A stretch of DNA of 24,043 nt. Source: JBOFEH01 sp051650265 (lineage in GTDB: Bacteria > Bacillota > Clostridia > Lachnospirales > Cellulosilyticaceae). Each line of letters opens with the position of its first letter. Position 1 is the stretch's first letter. The translations under genes were made by a program, and so were the position numbers. The stretch covers positions 1-24,043 of the forward strand of contig JBOFIR010000061.1 of NCBI GenBank assembly GCA_051650265.1, in the 5' to 3' direction. The notes below the pieces were generated by a model. The model was not told the DNA's origin. It ran no database searches and saw only the letters and a list, made by a program, of their open reading frames with translations. Shown piece after piece: positions 6,921 to 14,535 of this stretch.

Positions 6921-8096
6921 ATGAAAACATTTGAACTCATTGCAACAACGACGTTTGGACTTGAGTCAGTTGTCCGAAAAGAAGTTGAAGATCTAGGTTA
7001 TGAAATTACTTCTGTCACAGACGGTAAAGTATGTTATACAGGTGATGCCGAGGCAATTGTCCTCTCTAATATTTGGTTACGTAGTGCAGACAGGGTATTG
7101 ATTAAGATGGGTGAATTCAAAGCAACAACTTTTGAATCCCTCTTCAATCAAACTAACGAACTCCCTTGGGAAGCTTGGATCACACCAGATGCTAAGTTTA
7201 CTGTCAACGGAAAATCTGTAAAGTCACAGCTTTTCAGTATCTCAGACTGCCAATCTATCGTCAAAAAATCAATCGTTACAAGACTACAAAAGTCTTATGG
7301 TATCGAATGGTTTGAGGAAACTGGCCCATCATACACGGTACAAGTTTCTCTACTCAAAGATATTGCAACACTTACTATCGATACAACAGGTGACGAAGGT
7401 CTTCATAAGCGTGGTTACCGTGTAAGCCACACCGAAGCACCTATCAAAGAAACACTTGCAGCAGCACTCATCCAGATTAGCTACTGGAAGAAAGGACGTA
7501 TCTTCTACGATCCATGTTGTGGTTCAGGTACTTTTGCTATCGAAGCTGCACTTATTGCAAAAAATATTGCACCAGGACTCAATCGTACCTTCGCAAGTTC
7601 TCGCTGGAAGCAAATTCCTCGTAAAATCTGGGAAGATGCACGTGAAGAAGCACGTGATCTTATTGATCAAAAGGGTAATCCAATCATCTATGCTTCAGAT
7701 ATTGACCGTAACGCAATCAATAGTGCAAGACGTAATGCTGAAGCAGCAGGTGTGAGCGAATACATTCAGTTCTTCACTAAACCTGTACACAAGACAAGTC
7801 TCCCTCATGGTGACTTCGGTATTGTTGTGTGTAACCCGCCATACGGCCTTCGTCTCAGTGAGATGGATGATGTGCATCGTATTCATCGTGATCTTCGTAC
7901 ACTTATGGATTCCAATCCAACCTGGTCATTCTACTGCGTAACTTCTGTAGAAGACCTTGAAAAAGATTACGGCAAAAAAGCCAACAAAAACCGTAAGCTC
8001 TTTAATGGCCGTGTACCAATTCGTTTCTACCAATACTTTGGGCCACGCCCACCAAAAGATGGTGAAAACTTCAAAGTGGTTGAGCCAAACGCCTAA
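6921..8096 (+). CDS. THUMP-domain class I rRNA methyltransferase (RlmL/YpsC-like, COG0116)
   Basis: Seen: 391 residues. The N-terminus TFELIATTTFGLESVVRKE is typical of the family's ferredoxin-like domain. A THUMP RNA-binding domain covers about 45-155. The Rossmann methyltransferase half carries the SAM-binding motif DPCCGSGTFAIEAA (from 197), the acidic loop SDID (259-262) and the catalytic motif NPPYG (305-309), which marks an exocyclic amino (N2-guanine) methyltransferase. Known: relatives methylate a guanine in helix 74 of 23S rRNA (E. coli RlmL, G2445); the Bacillus relative is YpsC. Context: a single gene between the pst operon (divergent) and phoPR (convergent), ended by a hairpin. 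I see no link to phosphate control other than position. Confidence 0.92.
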   Translation: MKTFELIATTTFGLESVVRKEVEDLGYEITSVTDGKVCYTGDAEAIVLSNIWLRSADRVLIKMGEFKATTFESLFNQTNELPWEAWITPDAKFTVNGKSVKSQLFSISDCQSIVKKSIVTRLQKSYGIEWFEETGPSYTVQVSLLKDIATLTIDTTGDEGLHKRGYRVSHTEAPIKETLAAALIQISYWKKGRIFYDPCCGSGTFAIEAALIAKNIAPGLNRTFASSRWKQIPRKIWEDAREEARDLIDQKGNPIIYASDIDRNAINSARRNAEAAGVSEYIQFFTKPVHKTSLPHGDFGIVVCNPPYGLRLSEMDDVHRIHRDLRTLMDSNPTWSFYCVTSVEDLEKDYGKKANKNRKLFNGRVPIRFYQYFGPRPPKDGENFKVVEPNA

Positions 8097-8104
8097 TCAC
8101 ATAC

Positions 8105-8143
8105 AAAAAACCGTGCTTCTTATTTTAAGAAACACGGTTTTTT
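8105..8143. terminator. Bidirectional intrinsic terminator between methyltransferase and phoR
   Basis: Seen: CCGTG-C-TTCTTA, a short TTT loop, then TAAGAA-A-CACGG (one internal mismatch), flanked by six A on the left and six T on the right. The A/T tracts allow termination of both convergent transcripts. Confidence 0.9.
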
Positions 8144-8152
8144 ATTTGCTAT

Positions 8153-9514
8153 TTAAAATGTAATGGTAAATAAGGTACCCTTTTCGTCTACACTTTGTAC
8201 CTCAATCGTTCCTTTATAAAGGCTTACGATATGTTTGACAATAGATAGACCAAGTCCCGTCCCACCACTTTGTCTCGAGCGACTCTTATCAACGCGATAA
8301 AATCTCTCGAAGATTCTTTCTTGGCTTTCTTCAGGAATGCCAATCCCTGTATCCTCAATTTGAACAATCTGCTGCTCCCCTTCTTTGAAGGTTCTTACTA
8401 CAACTTGTCCTTTATCCGTATATTTGACACCATTACTTACCAGATTCAAGATCAATTGCTTCATATGATCTGGGGTTGCACCCTTAATATATAGTGGCTC
8501 GATTTCGTCAAATACTAGCCCAATCCCTTTCGCCTCAGCATCACGCATCATCAGTGTGATGACATCTGCAATAACATCACTGAGTGGTACGCTTTCTTCT
8601 CCCAGATTGGTCATACTTTCAATCTCAGATAACAGTAATATATCCTGAATCAATCGGTAAAGCCTTTGCGCCTCTACATCTATGATATCTAGGAAGCGAT
8701 AAGCTACCTTTGGATTCTCTAGTGCCCCTGACTTAAGTGTCTCTACGAAGCCTTGGATGCTTGTGAGTGGCGTCTTGAGCTCGTGGGTCACATTGCTCAC
8801 AAACTGATAGCGCATCTCTTCTAATTTTCTCGTTGTCGTCACATCTCTTACTGAGATCACATAGCCTAATCTGGCGCCATCTTGCTCTATCACGCTCATC
8901 TCCATATGTAGGAGATCTTTGCCCCACTCAATATCACAGTTTGCTCTTATCCCAGTCGCGACTACCTGCTCTAACATCTGTTTACACTTGCTATGTCTCA
9001 AGATTTCCTTAGCCTGGTATTTGCGTGGTTCGAACTTCTGAACATTAAAGTAACGCCGTGCCCACTTGTTGAGCTCACGCACATGACCATCTTGTTCAAG
9101 GATGATGAGCCCTTCATCTAGGTTATTCACTACAGATTCCATCTTGCGTTTTTCATAATTAAGCTTACGAAGTGTACGATGGAGCTTTTCCCCCATACGG
9201 TCAAAAGCATTCCCAAGATCTTGAATTTCATCGATTTCATAATGTCTGAGTTTATGTTTATAGACGCCTTTTGCAAAATGCTCTGCTTCATAGGTGAATT
9301 CACTGAGCGGCCCTACGATTTCATTAATGATTCTACTCAAAATGCTATACATCACGGCGCTTGCAAGGCATCCTATGATGAACAGCTGGGAAACCACCGC
9401 CCCCAAATCACCTTTAACCTTCATTTCTACAGAAATATAGAAAATATAGCCTACACAGATTCCAATCAAAATCCAGATCAGCGCAATCACCGGTATAATA
9501 ATTTTCTTTTTCAT
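8153..9514 (-). CDS. phoR: Phosphate-sensing histidine kinase PhoR
   Basis: Seen: 453 residues. Two membrane helices (about 5-27 and 41-60) enclose only about a dozen external residues. Then follow a HAMP linker (about 60-115), a cytoplasmic PAS domain (about 120-225), the HisKA domain with phospho-acceptor His244 in VTHELKTPLTS, and the ATPase domain with N box NLVSNGVKY, G1 DTGIGIP (388-394) and G2 GGTGLGLS (417-424). All catalytic boxes are intact. Known: PhoR phosphorylates PhoP under phosphate limitation. Bacillus PhoR has a large external domain, which is lacking here, so the signal more likely reaches the PAS domain from the Pst-PhoU complex (inference). Context: 3 bp downstream of phoP. 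Assignment to PhoR rather than another OmpR-linked kinase rests on architecture plus the nearby pst operon. Confidence 0.9.
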   Translation of the reverse strand: MKKKIIIPVIALIWILIGICVGYIFYISVEMKVKGDLGAVVSQLFIIGCLASAVMYSILSRIINEIVGPLSEFTYEAEHFAKGVYKHKLRHYEIDEIQDLGNAFDRMGEKLHRTLRKLNYEKRKMESVVNNLDEGLIILEQDGHVRELNKWARRYFNVQKFEPRKYQAKEILRHSKCKQMLEQVVATGIRANCDIEWGKDLLHMEMSVIEQDGARLGYVISVRDVTTTRKLEEMRYQFVSNVTHELKTPLTSIQGFVETLKSGALENPKVAYRFLDIIDVEAQRLYRLIQDILLLSEIESMTNLGEESVPLSDVIADVITLMMRDAEAKGIGLVFDEIEPLYIKGATPDHMKQLILNLVSNGVKYTDKGQVVVRTFKEGEQQIVQIEDTGIGIPEESQERIFERFYRVDKSRSRQSGGTGLGLSIVKHIVSLYKGTIEVQSVDEKGTLFTITF

Positions 9515-9517
9515 AAA

Positions 9518-10222
9518 TTACTCCTTAGATACTTTGTAGCCTACCCCACGTACTGTCTCGATACAGTCATCCATCTCAATCTGTGCAAGTTTGGCTCTGA
9601 GGTAACGAATATGCACATCAACGGTTCTTGTCTCCCCATAATAATCATACCCCCATACTTGATCAAGGAGCACTTGCCTTGTAAGTACCTTGCCCTTGTT
9701 TTGAATCAAAAGCTTAAGCAGTTCAAATTCTTTGAGTGTCATCTCAATCTCTTTGCCTTTACCTTTGACGCTGTGACTCTCGATATCCAGTTCAAGCTCT
9801 TTAAGACGTAGAATATGGCTACTCTCCTCCACCTTGGCTTGTGAGCGCTTCTGTCTTCTTACTACTGCATTGACCCTTGCAGTCACCTCTCTTACACTAA
9901 AAGGCTTGCAGATATAGTCATCCGCCCCAAGTTCGAGTCCTATGATTTTATCAATCTCTTCTGACTTCGCTGTCACCATAAGCACAGGAATATCACGTGT
10001 TGCTTCCATCTCTCTGATTTTGCGAAGCGCTGTCAAGCCATCCATGTCAGGAAGCATCACATCTAGCAAAATCGTATGAATTTCACGTTCCTTTAGAATT
10101 TCCATTGCCTTGGTTACTGTCCCCGCTACATAGACCTCAAATCCACTCATCTCAAGATTATATTGTAAAAGTTCTAAAATGTGTTCTTCATCATCAACTA
10201 CCAATACACTATGTTTATCCAT
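9518..10222 (-). CDS. phoP: Phosphate response regulator PhoP (OmpR/PhoB family)
   Basis: Seen: 234 residues. The receiver domain has acidic pocket Asp10-Asp11, phospho-acceptor Asp54 in LLDVMLPDMDG, Thr84 and Lys106 in GADDYICKPF. The C-terminal winged helix (about 130-234) ends with the recognition region TRQVLLDQVWGYDYYGETRT and VDVHIRYLRAKL, typical of the OmpR/PhoB class. Start choice: the ATG at 10222 has AAAGGTG seven bases upstream; 29 additional in-frame codons upstream lie over the promoter and are not coding. Known: phosphorylated PhoP/PhoB-type regulators bind tandem Pho boxes to activate phosphate acquisition genes. Context: phoP-phoR operon, with a matching Pho box at 6767-6805 upstream of pstS. 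Confidence 0.93.
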   Translation of the reverse strand: MDKHSVLVVDDEEHILELLQYNLEMSGFEVYVAGTVTKAMEILKEREIHTILLDVMLPDMDGLTALRKIREMEATRDIPVLMVTAKSEEIDKIIGLELGADDYICKPFSVREVTARVNAVVRRQKRSQAKVEESSHILRLKELELDIESHSVKGKGKEIEMTLKEFELLKLLIQNKGKVLTRQVLLDQVWGYDYYGETRTVDVHIRYLRAKLAQIEMDDCIETVRGVGYKVSKE

Positions 10223-10229
10223 GCTTTCA

Positions 10230-10236
10230 CACCTTT
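10230..10236 (-). promoter_or_regulatory. Ribosome binding site deciding the phoP start
   Basis: AAAGGTG on the minus strand, seven bases before the ATG at 10222. It rules against the longer open frame beginning at 10309. Confidence 0.75.
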
Positions 10237-10268
10237 CTTTAAACCAAAGAACTATTGCCATTTTTCTT

Positions 10269-10297
10269 ATTATATACTTAAAATCTTTACAAGTAAA
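10269..10297 (-). promoter_or_regulatory. Promoter of phoPR
   Basis: Minus strand: -35 TTTACT (10297-10292), 17-bp spacer, perfect -10 TATAAT (10274-10269), about 45 bp before the phoP start. The -35 lies within the small palindrome TTTAC-AA-GTAAA (10286-10297). No 11-bp-phased Pho box is seen, so autoregulation by PhoP is not evident here. Confidence 0.65.
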
Positions 10298-10328
10298 ATT
10301 TACATACACTTTTTTGATGCCAACTGGA

Positions 10329-10334
10329 TATAAT
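10329..10334 (+). promoter_or_regulatory. -10 box of the promoter for the small helical protein gene
   Basis: Perfect TATAAT, 48 bp before the ATG at 10382. No convincing -35 box at 16-18 bp; TTTACA at 10299 is too far upstream. Confidence 0.4.
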
Positions 10335-10381
10335 AACTTCAGAAATAAAAATCTTAAATGATTGATTTCAAGGGGGACAAT

Positions 10382-10816
10382 ATGGCTATTTTATTGACTA
10401 AACAAGAACTTCGTGACAACTTATTTGCGTTTCGAAAAACCTTGGGTGACTTTGATTATACGCCTATCCAAAACATACGCTTTTTCAATTTAGAGTCTTT
10501 GTATTCTTATATGGAAAATATAAAAGGCAATCCTTTTGAGCAGCAATATGCGGCTCTACAAAAACATCTTGATTTATTGCAACCTTATCTTCCTTTTATT
10601 TCTTCCGAGCGTGCTGCTGACTTTTTGACCTGCATGTCTAAGGCAACGGGAGATGATGAGATCAAAAAAGTCAAAAAAGAATTTACTGTAAAACTACGCA
10701 CAGACTTTATTGATTTTGCACGAACACATACCACAGACAACCAATGGGAATCTATTTTAAATACATGTGAAGAAATTCGTTTACAGAAAGAGGAAAGTGC
10801 CCTTGCACTTTATTAA
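10382..10816 (+). CDS. Uncharacterised small helical protein
   Basis: Seen: 144 residues from an ATG preceded by AGGGGGACAAT, an excellent ribosome binding site. Eight further codons upstream belong to the leader. The sequence is soluble and predicted mostly alpha-helical, with no signal peptide, no membrane segment and one cysteine near the middle (FLTCMSKATG) plus one in NTCEEIRLQKEE. Basic and acidic residues alternate in a helical C-terminal half (DDEIKKVKKEFTVKLRTDFI). I do not recognise a family. Context: it is transcribed alone, divergent from phoP and closed by its own hairpin terminator, so its function cannot be guessed from an operon. Codon use looks like its neighbours, and the strong translation signal argues that it is a real gene. 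Confidence 0.8.
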   Translation: MAILLTKQELRDNLFAFRKTLGDFDYTPIQNIRFFNLESLYSYMENIKGNPFEQQYAALQKHLDLLQPYLPFISSERAADFLTCMSKATGDDEIKKVKKEFTVKLRTDFIDFARTHTTDNQWESILNTCEEIRLQKEESALALY

Positions 10817-10825
10817 TTTTTATCG

Positions 10826-10867
10826 CTATAATAAAAAGTAGGACATTTGTCCTACTTTTTATTATAG
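10826..10867. terminator. Bidirectional hairpin terminator, 19-bp stem
   Basis: Arms 10826-10844 and 10849-10867 pair perfectly with loop ATTT. The GC-rich core GTAGGAC/GTCCTAC is followed by TTTTTATTAT and preceded by the complementary A-rich run, so the core stem plus T-tract forms an intrinsic terminator. It stands 10 bp after the stop of the 144-residue gene and 39 bp before the radical SAM gene. Confidence 0.85.
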
Positions 10868-10906
10868 TTGACCTTATGATTCACATTCCCCTAGAAAGGA
10901 TCTATT

Positions 10907-11833
10907 ATGCATACCAACGAAAGATTTTATAGTCTCAATCGCTTCCTTCGCGAAAAACACGGTGAAAAAGTGATTAAACTTTCTATAGATGGTGGCTTCA
11001 CTTGTCCAAACCGAGATGGCCGCGTTGCTACAGGCGGTTGTATTTTTTGTAGCAGTGAAGGCAGTGGCGACTTTGCAGCTTCAAGTGTACTTCCTGTACA
11101 CGAGCAGCTTGAAGCTGCTACGCTCCAGCTTGCTAGTAAGTGGGGTACCTCACAGAAGTATATGGCTTATTTCCAGTCCTATTCCAATACATACGCGCCT
11201 TTAGAGACACTAAAAGCCAAGTATGAGGCAGCGCTCGCCTTTCCTGGTGTCGCTGGCCTTGCTATTGCAACACGTCCTGATTGCATCACCACAGAGACAC
11301 TGTCATACCTAGAGTCACTCAGCCACCGTACTCATCTTTGGGTCGAACTAGGACTTCAAACGATGCACCCCAAAACATCTGCTTGGATCAACCGTGGCCA
11401 TGATCTTGATTGTTTTACAAATATGACACATGCCCTTGCTTCACGAGGTATAGAGGTTGTGGCACATATGATCCTTGGACTACCAGGTGAGACAACAGAG
11501 GATATGCTTGCAACTGCACGTTATCTTGCCACACTCCCTCTTCAAGGGGTCAAGATCCACATGCTCCATATTCTTGACAACTCACCCCTTGGCAGGCTCT
11601 ATACAAGGAAACCTTTTCCACTTCTTTCAGAAGAGGAATATATCGCTATCATAGGGGAAATTCTACCTATATTACCAGATCATTTTGTCATTCATAGATT
11701 GACAGGAGACGGGGATCGTGAGCATCTTCTCGCACCACTTTGGACCGCCAACAAACGACATGTGCTTAATGGCATCCAAAAATATCTACGTTCCCATGAC
11801 ATCTATCAGGGTTCTTCAAAAAACACATATTGA
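10907..11833 (+). CDS. Radical SAM protein of the TIGR01212 / YtqA-YhcC family
   Basis: Seen: 308 residues. The N-terminus LNRFLREKHGEKVIKLSIDG is followed by the iron-sulfur cluster motif with Cys33, Cys45 and Cys48 (C-x11-C-x2-C, in TCPNRDGRVATGGCIFC). Further family segments are YFQSYSNTYAPLETLKAKYE, IATRPDC, WVELGLQTMH and MILGLPGETTEDML, as in Elp3/MiaB-like radical SAM barrels. Known: members are Bacillus YtqA and E. coli YhcC; they have been treated as radical SAM enzymes of unsettled function. The ATG at 10907 has AGAAAGGA upstream. Context: it has its own transcription unit or shares one with the next gene, which begins 64 bp downstream but has a promoter of its own overlapping this stop codon. 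Confidence 0.93.
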   Translation: MHTNERFYSLNRFLREKHGEKVIKLSIDGGFTCPNRDGRVATGGCIFCSSEGSGDFAASSVLPVHEQLEAATLQLASKWGTSQKYMAYFQSYSNTYAPLETLKAKYEAALAFPGVAGLAIATRPDCITTETLSYLESLSHRTHLWVELGLQTMHPKTSAWINRGHDLDCFTNMTHALASRGIEVVAHMILGLPGETTEDMLATARYLATLPLQGVKIHMLHILDNSPLGRLYTRKPFPLLSEEEYIAIIGEILPILPDHFVIHRLTGDGDREHLLAPLWTANKRHVLNGIQKYLRSHDIYQGSSKNTY

Positions 11834-11858
11834 GTTTCCTTTATTTTTAAGATACAAT
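11830..11858 (+). promoter_or_regulatory. Promoter of the DUF4364-like gene
   Basis: -35 TTGAGT (11830-11835), exactly 17 bp spacer, -10 TACAAT (11853-11858). The -35 box overlaps the stop codon of the radical SAM gene. A TATAAT at 11872-11877 is an alternative -10 without a matching -35. Confidence 0.55.
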
Positions 11859-11897
11859 ATATAGTAGAACTTATAATAAAGCGTGAGGAGGTTAATG

Positions 11898-12422
11898 ATG
11901 CTTCATATGAATGATGACTTTACGGTCAATAAACTCATTGTATTATATCTATTATCTGAAATCAAAATGCCTCTATCTCTTTCCCAAATCACGCAAATTA
12001 TACTTGAAAGAGGCTATACAGATTATTTTTCTATGCAACAATATCTCAATGAACTTGTCGGTGCCAATCTCATCTTAAAGTCAACAGAAAATAATGTTTC
12101 CTGCTTTGATATCTCTGAGAAGGGTCGCCAGACACTTGAGTTTTTTGCTTCTCGTATTCCAACAACAATTCGCGTGGAGTTAGATCATTTTATTGCCTCT
12201 AACTGGCGAGAGCTTCGTAGTCAACTCGATGTCTTTGCAGAGTACATTCCAAGCAAAGAACATGAGTACATTGTGCGTTGTAAGGTTATAGAAAACCAAG
12301 CACCACTTATGGAACTGAGCTTTACTGTTGGTTCCAAAAAACAAGCGATCGAAATGTGTGAGAACTGGAAAAATAATTCATCTCAGTTATATAGTGAAAT
12401 CTTAAGTATTTTATCTCAATAA
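11898..12422 (+). CDS. DUF4364-like winged-helix protein
   Basis: Seen: 174 residues from the ATG at 11898, six bases after GAGGAGG (11885-11891). An ATG at 11895 and a GTG at 11883 are less well spaced alternatives. The N-terminal 75 residues, NKLIVLYLLSEIKMPLSLSQ followed by ITQIILERGYTDYFSMQQYL and a KGRQTLEFFASRIP stretch, look like a winged helix with a PadR-like layout. The C-terminal half is an alpha/beta region (EYIVRCKVIENQAPLMELSF). Known: this matches, from memory, the DUF4364 family of Clostridia, which has no assigned function. Inference: a DNA-binding regulator. Targets are unknown; no neighbouring operon is an obvious candidate apart from the ABC transporter on the other strand. 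Confidence 0.8.
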   Translation: MLHMNDDFTVNKLIVLYLLSEIKMPLSLSQITQIILERGYTDYFSMQQYLNELVGANLILKSTENNVSCFDISEKGRQTLEFFASRIPTTIRVELDHFIASNWRELRSQLDVFAEYIPSKEHEYIVRCKVIENQAPLMELSFTVGSKKQAIEMCENWKNNSSQLYSEILSILSQ

Positions 12423-12426
12423 AAAC

Positions 12427-12467
12427 CACCTAGAGGATGTCTTGTTACAACCTCTAGGTGATTTTTT
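12427..12467. terminator. Bidirectional intrinsic terminator after the DUF4364-like gene
   Basis: Arms CACCTAGAGG (12427-12436) and CCTCTAGGTG (12451-12460) with a 14-base loop. ATTTTTTATTTTT follows on the plus strand. On the minus strand a GGTTTTTATT tract follows, so it can also stop readthrough from the ABC transporter genes about 80 bp away. Confidence 0.85.
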
Positions 12468-12544
12468 ATTTTTATCCGTCTTTGTTCTAAAGTCACATAC
12501 GCCCATCACGCTATCGATCTAACGAACGCTTTGGTATTAACTAT

Positions 12545-13345
12545 CTAAATAGGTAAACGTTTTTTTCTAAAAACAAAAATTGATCCTATAAATAATATCA
12601 AGATGATGCCACAGTAAATCAAATTTACAGTTAGAGTTGCATCTCCATTTGCAATTCCTACAGGATCATACCAGCCGTATATCGAGCACTTCTTAAGAAA
12701 CTCTGCATCTTTTGAAGCATTCCCTAACATATTAAAAAGCAAGAAGGCAATTGGAATCCCCGCTCCAAAGCCAACTGAAAATCGCGTATCATTAAATAAG
12801 CAAGAACAGAAAAAGGTAATAGACATCGCTGTCAAATTGACTAACATCACTGTCACATTTAATTTTAAAAATACATACACGTCAATGGTTTCTGCTGGGA
12901 ACATCACCTTTGCGATCAAGAGGTTAATACCAAATACGAACATTTGCATGATTGCCATTGAAAGTAATGCATAGACGCCTTTAGTAATGATGAGCTTTGT
13001 ACGGGAATGTGGTGTTGCTAATAAGCATGCTATAGACCCACTATCTACTGTTTTACATACTAGCTTGTGGCCCAACAAGATGCAATACACCATAGGAAAT
13101 GCTGTGAGAATCAGCCCATAGAGCCAACTTGCAAGATATCCCACAAGACTATCAAAAGCGCCATTAAACCCAAACGCTTTCATCATCTCTGGCGGCAATA
13201 CTTTGAACATCGCATTGAGTGCATCTAAACTTTCAGGGCTAAACATACTGATCATCACCACAGAATACATGATCATGACAGCTAGAAAAATGATCCCTAA
13301 CATCAGATTTTTCTTAAAGGTCATCTTAAATAATGTAAAACTCAT
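12545..13345 (-). CDS. ABC-2 type transporter permease
   Basis: Seen: 266 residues from the ATG at 13345, nine bases after AAAGGGGG. An open frame extends seven codons further up, overlapping the ATPase gene, but has no ribosome binding site. Six hydrophobic segments are visible: roughly 14-33, 67-90, 115-137, 150-172, 178-200 and 235-255. A loop with KTVDSGSIACLLATPHSRTK (after the second helix) is typical of ABC-2 exporters of the BcrB/YhaP/YfiM kind. Known: such permeases pair with one ATPase to export drugs, peptides or lipids. Context: 1 bp downstream of its ATPase, with no binding protein and no dedicated regulator next to it. Substrate unknown. Confidence 0.88.
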   Translation of the reverse strand: MSFTLFKMTFKKNLMLGIIFLAVMIMYSVVMISMFSPESLDALNAMFKVLPPEMMKAFGFNGAFDSLVGYLASWLYGLILTAFPMVYCILLGHKLVCKTVDSGSIACLLATPHSRTKLIITKGVYALLSMAIMQMFVFGINLLIAKVMFPAETIDVYVFLKLNVTVMLVNLTAMSITFFCSCLFNDTRFSVGFGAGIPIAFLLFNMLGNASKDAEFLKKCSIYGWYDPVGIANGDATLTVNLIYCGIILILFIGSIFVFRKKRLPI

Positions 13346-13346
13346 C

Positions 13347-14234
13347 TTAATTTTCCCCCTTTGCATAATAATGCATGAAAATATCTTCTAACGTCTGTGA
13401 TTTTGTTTCTAACCCCAATAAAGTAAACTGCCCCAAGAGCTTACCAAATTGATCAATGGTTTCCCCTGTGACATACACCGTCATTGCACTTCCCATCTGC
13501 TCACCTACTTCAAATCCAGCTGCCTGAAGTACAGCCATTGTATGGGCTGGATCTTCTGTCTTGATCGTATAGCCTCTTCTCCGAGTTGACTTAAGGGACT
13601 CAATACCTGATTGCGCTACAATGCGTCCTTCTTTAATGATCAGTACATTGTCACAAGTACGTTCCACTTCTTCAAAGATATGGCTCGACATCAAGATTGT
13701 TCTTCCTTTTGCCTTTTCCTCAAGAATCAGTTCAATAAAACGATTTTGCATCAATGGGTCAAGGCCACTTGTAGGTTCATCCAGTATGATCACCTCTGGC
13801 TGATGCATAAATGCTGCAACAATCCCAAGCTTTTGTTTCATCCCCTTCGAGAACTTCTTGATATTTCCCTTAGGTGAGAGCTCAAATCGTTCTAATAATT
13901 CTTTTTGCCTAGTAAGGTCTTTCATCCCTCTCATCTCAGCAATAAACTTCAAGTACTCTTCCCCTGTCATGCCTTCAACAAAAGTAATCTCTCCTGGTAT
14001 GTATCCTAATTGCTGTTGAATCTGAGGTGCCCTATCAAAACAATCTAATCCTCCAATATGACACTGCCCACCATCTGGCTTCATAAATCCCATCAGTGCA
14101 CGAATTGTCGTCGTCTTACCTGCACCATTGGGTCCAAGATACCCCATTACCTCACCTTGTCTTACTGTAAAATCAAGATCAAATACACCTTTTCCACTAG
14201 GATATTTGAGTGTTAGATTTTTTACTTCTATCAT
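13347..14234 (-). CDS. ABC transporter ATP-binding protein (ABC-2/BcrA type exporter)
   Basis: Seen: 295 residues from the ATG at 14234, eight bases after TAGGAGG. Walker A is GPNGAGKT (34-41), the signature is FSKGMKQKL (a common variant of LSGGQ in this subfamily), Walker B is VIILDEPTSGLD, and the H-loop is SSHIFEE. The C-terminal ~80 residues form the accessory domain common to BcrA-like ATPases (RGYTIKTEDPAHTMAVLQAA). Known: it drives an ABC-2 permease; homologues confer peptide-antibiotic resistance or export unknown compounds. Context: first gene of a two-gene operon with its permease, with an extended -10 promoter at 14274-14302. Substrate cannot be inferred. Confidence 0.93.
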   Translation of the reverse strand: MIEVKNLTLKYPSGKGVFDLDFTVRQGEVMGYLGPNGAGKTTTIRALMGFMKPDGGQCHIGGLDCFDRAPQIQQQLGYIPGEITFVEGMTGEEYLKFIAEMRGMKDLTRQKELLERFELSPKGNIKKFSKGMKQKLGIVAAFMHQPEVIILDEPTSGLDPLMQNRFIELILEEKAKGRTILMSSHIFEEVERTCDNVLIIKEGRIVAQSGIESLKSTRRRGYTIKTEDPAHTMAVLQAAGFEVGEQMGSAMTVYVTGETIDQFGKLLGQFTLLGLETKSQTLEDIFMHYYAKGEN

Positions 14235-14273
14235 AAAATACACCTCCTAATTATCACACCTTTATTCATTCTC

Positions 14274-14302
14274 AGTCTAGCACCATAACAGATTGGGGTC
14301 AA
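14274..14302 (-). promoter_or_regulatory. Promoter of the ABC transporter operon
   Basis: Minus strand: -35 TTGACC (14302-14297), 17-bp spacer ending in TGC (extended -10), -10 TAGACT (14279-14274), 40 bp before the ATG. Confidence 0.65.
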
Positions 14303-14412
14303 TTATATAGAAAGAATATTCCAACTCTTTTAACGTCTGTTTTGTGATATGCGTAAGTAAATTTTTGCTTCTATAAACAAGCTTTTATAGGTCTTCTAGC
14401 TTTTTACATAAC

Positions 14413-14446
14413 AAAAAAGTCCTAGTTTCTAAGAAACTAGGACTTT
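14413..14446 (-). terminator. Intrinsic terminator of the tRNA operon
   Basis: Minus strand: 14-bp perfect stem (arms 14433-14446 and 14416-14429) with loop TTA. The distal arm runs into a tract of six T on the minus strand. It stands 8 bp after the tRNA-Pro 3' end. Confidence 0.9.
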
Positions 14447-14454
14447 CAATATAA

Positions 14455-14529
14455 CCGGAGTGACAGGACTTGAACCTGCGGCCTCCTGAACCCAAATCAG
14501 GCGCTCTAGCCAAACTGAGCCACACCCCG
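14455..14529 (-). tRNA. tRNA-Pro (anticodon TGG)
   Basis: Seen: 75 bases that fold into a full cloverleaf: acceptor CGGGGTG/CACTCCG (one G-T pair), D stem GCTC/GAGC with GG in the loop, anticodon stem CCTGA/TCAGG with loop TTTGGGT (anticodon TGG at 14494-14492), T stem GCAGG/CCTGT with loop TTCAAGT. The C1-G72 pair fits proline tRNAs. The 3' CCA is not encoded, so CCA-adding enzyme is required. Odd: the discriminator base is G rather than the A usual in bacterial proline tRNAs. It lies 6 bp downstream of tRNA-Gly in the same operon. Confidence 0.96.
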
Positions 14530-14535
14530 TTATAA

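Noticed and set aside
9179..9811. A 210-codon plus-strand open frame antisense to the phoP-phoR junction.
   Set aside because: No ribosome binding site before its ATG, no family resemblance, composition of an antisense shadow, and both genes on the other strand are certain.
10803..10832. Possible promoter for the radical SAM gene (TTGCAC, 18 bp, TATAAT).
   Set aside because: The -35 matches at only three positions and the -10 lies inside the left arm of a terminator hairpin that would stop the transcript before the gene.
12468..12544. Possible small gene or terminator between the DUF4364-like gene and the ABC permease.
   Set aside because: No start with a ribosome binding site and no stem with a T-tract; the shared hairpin at 12427-12467 explains termination on both strands.
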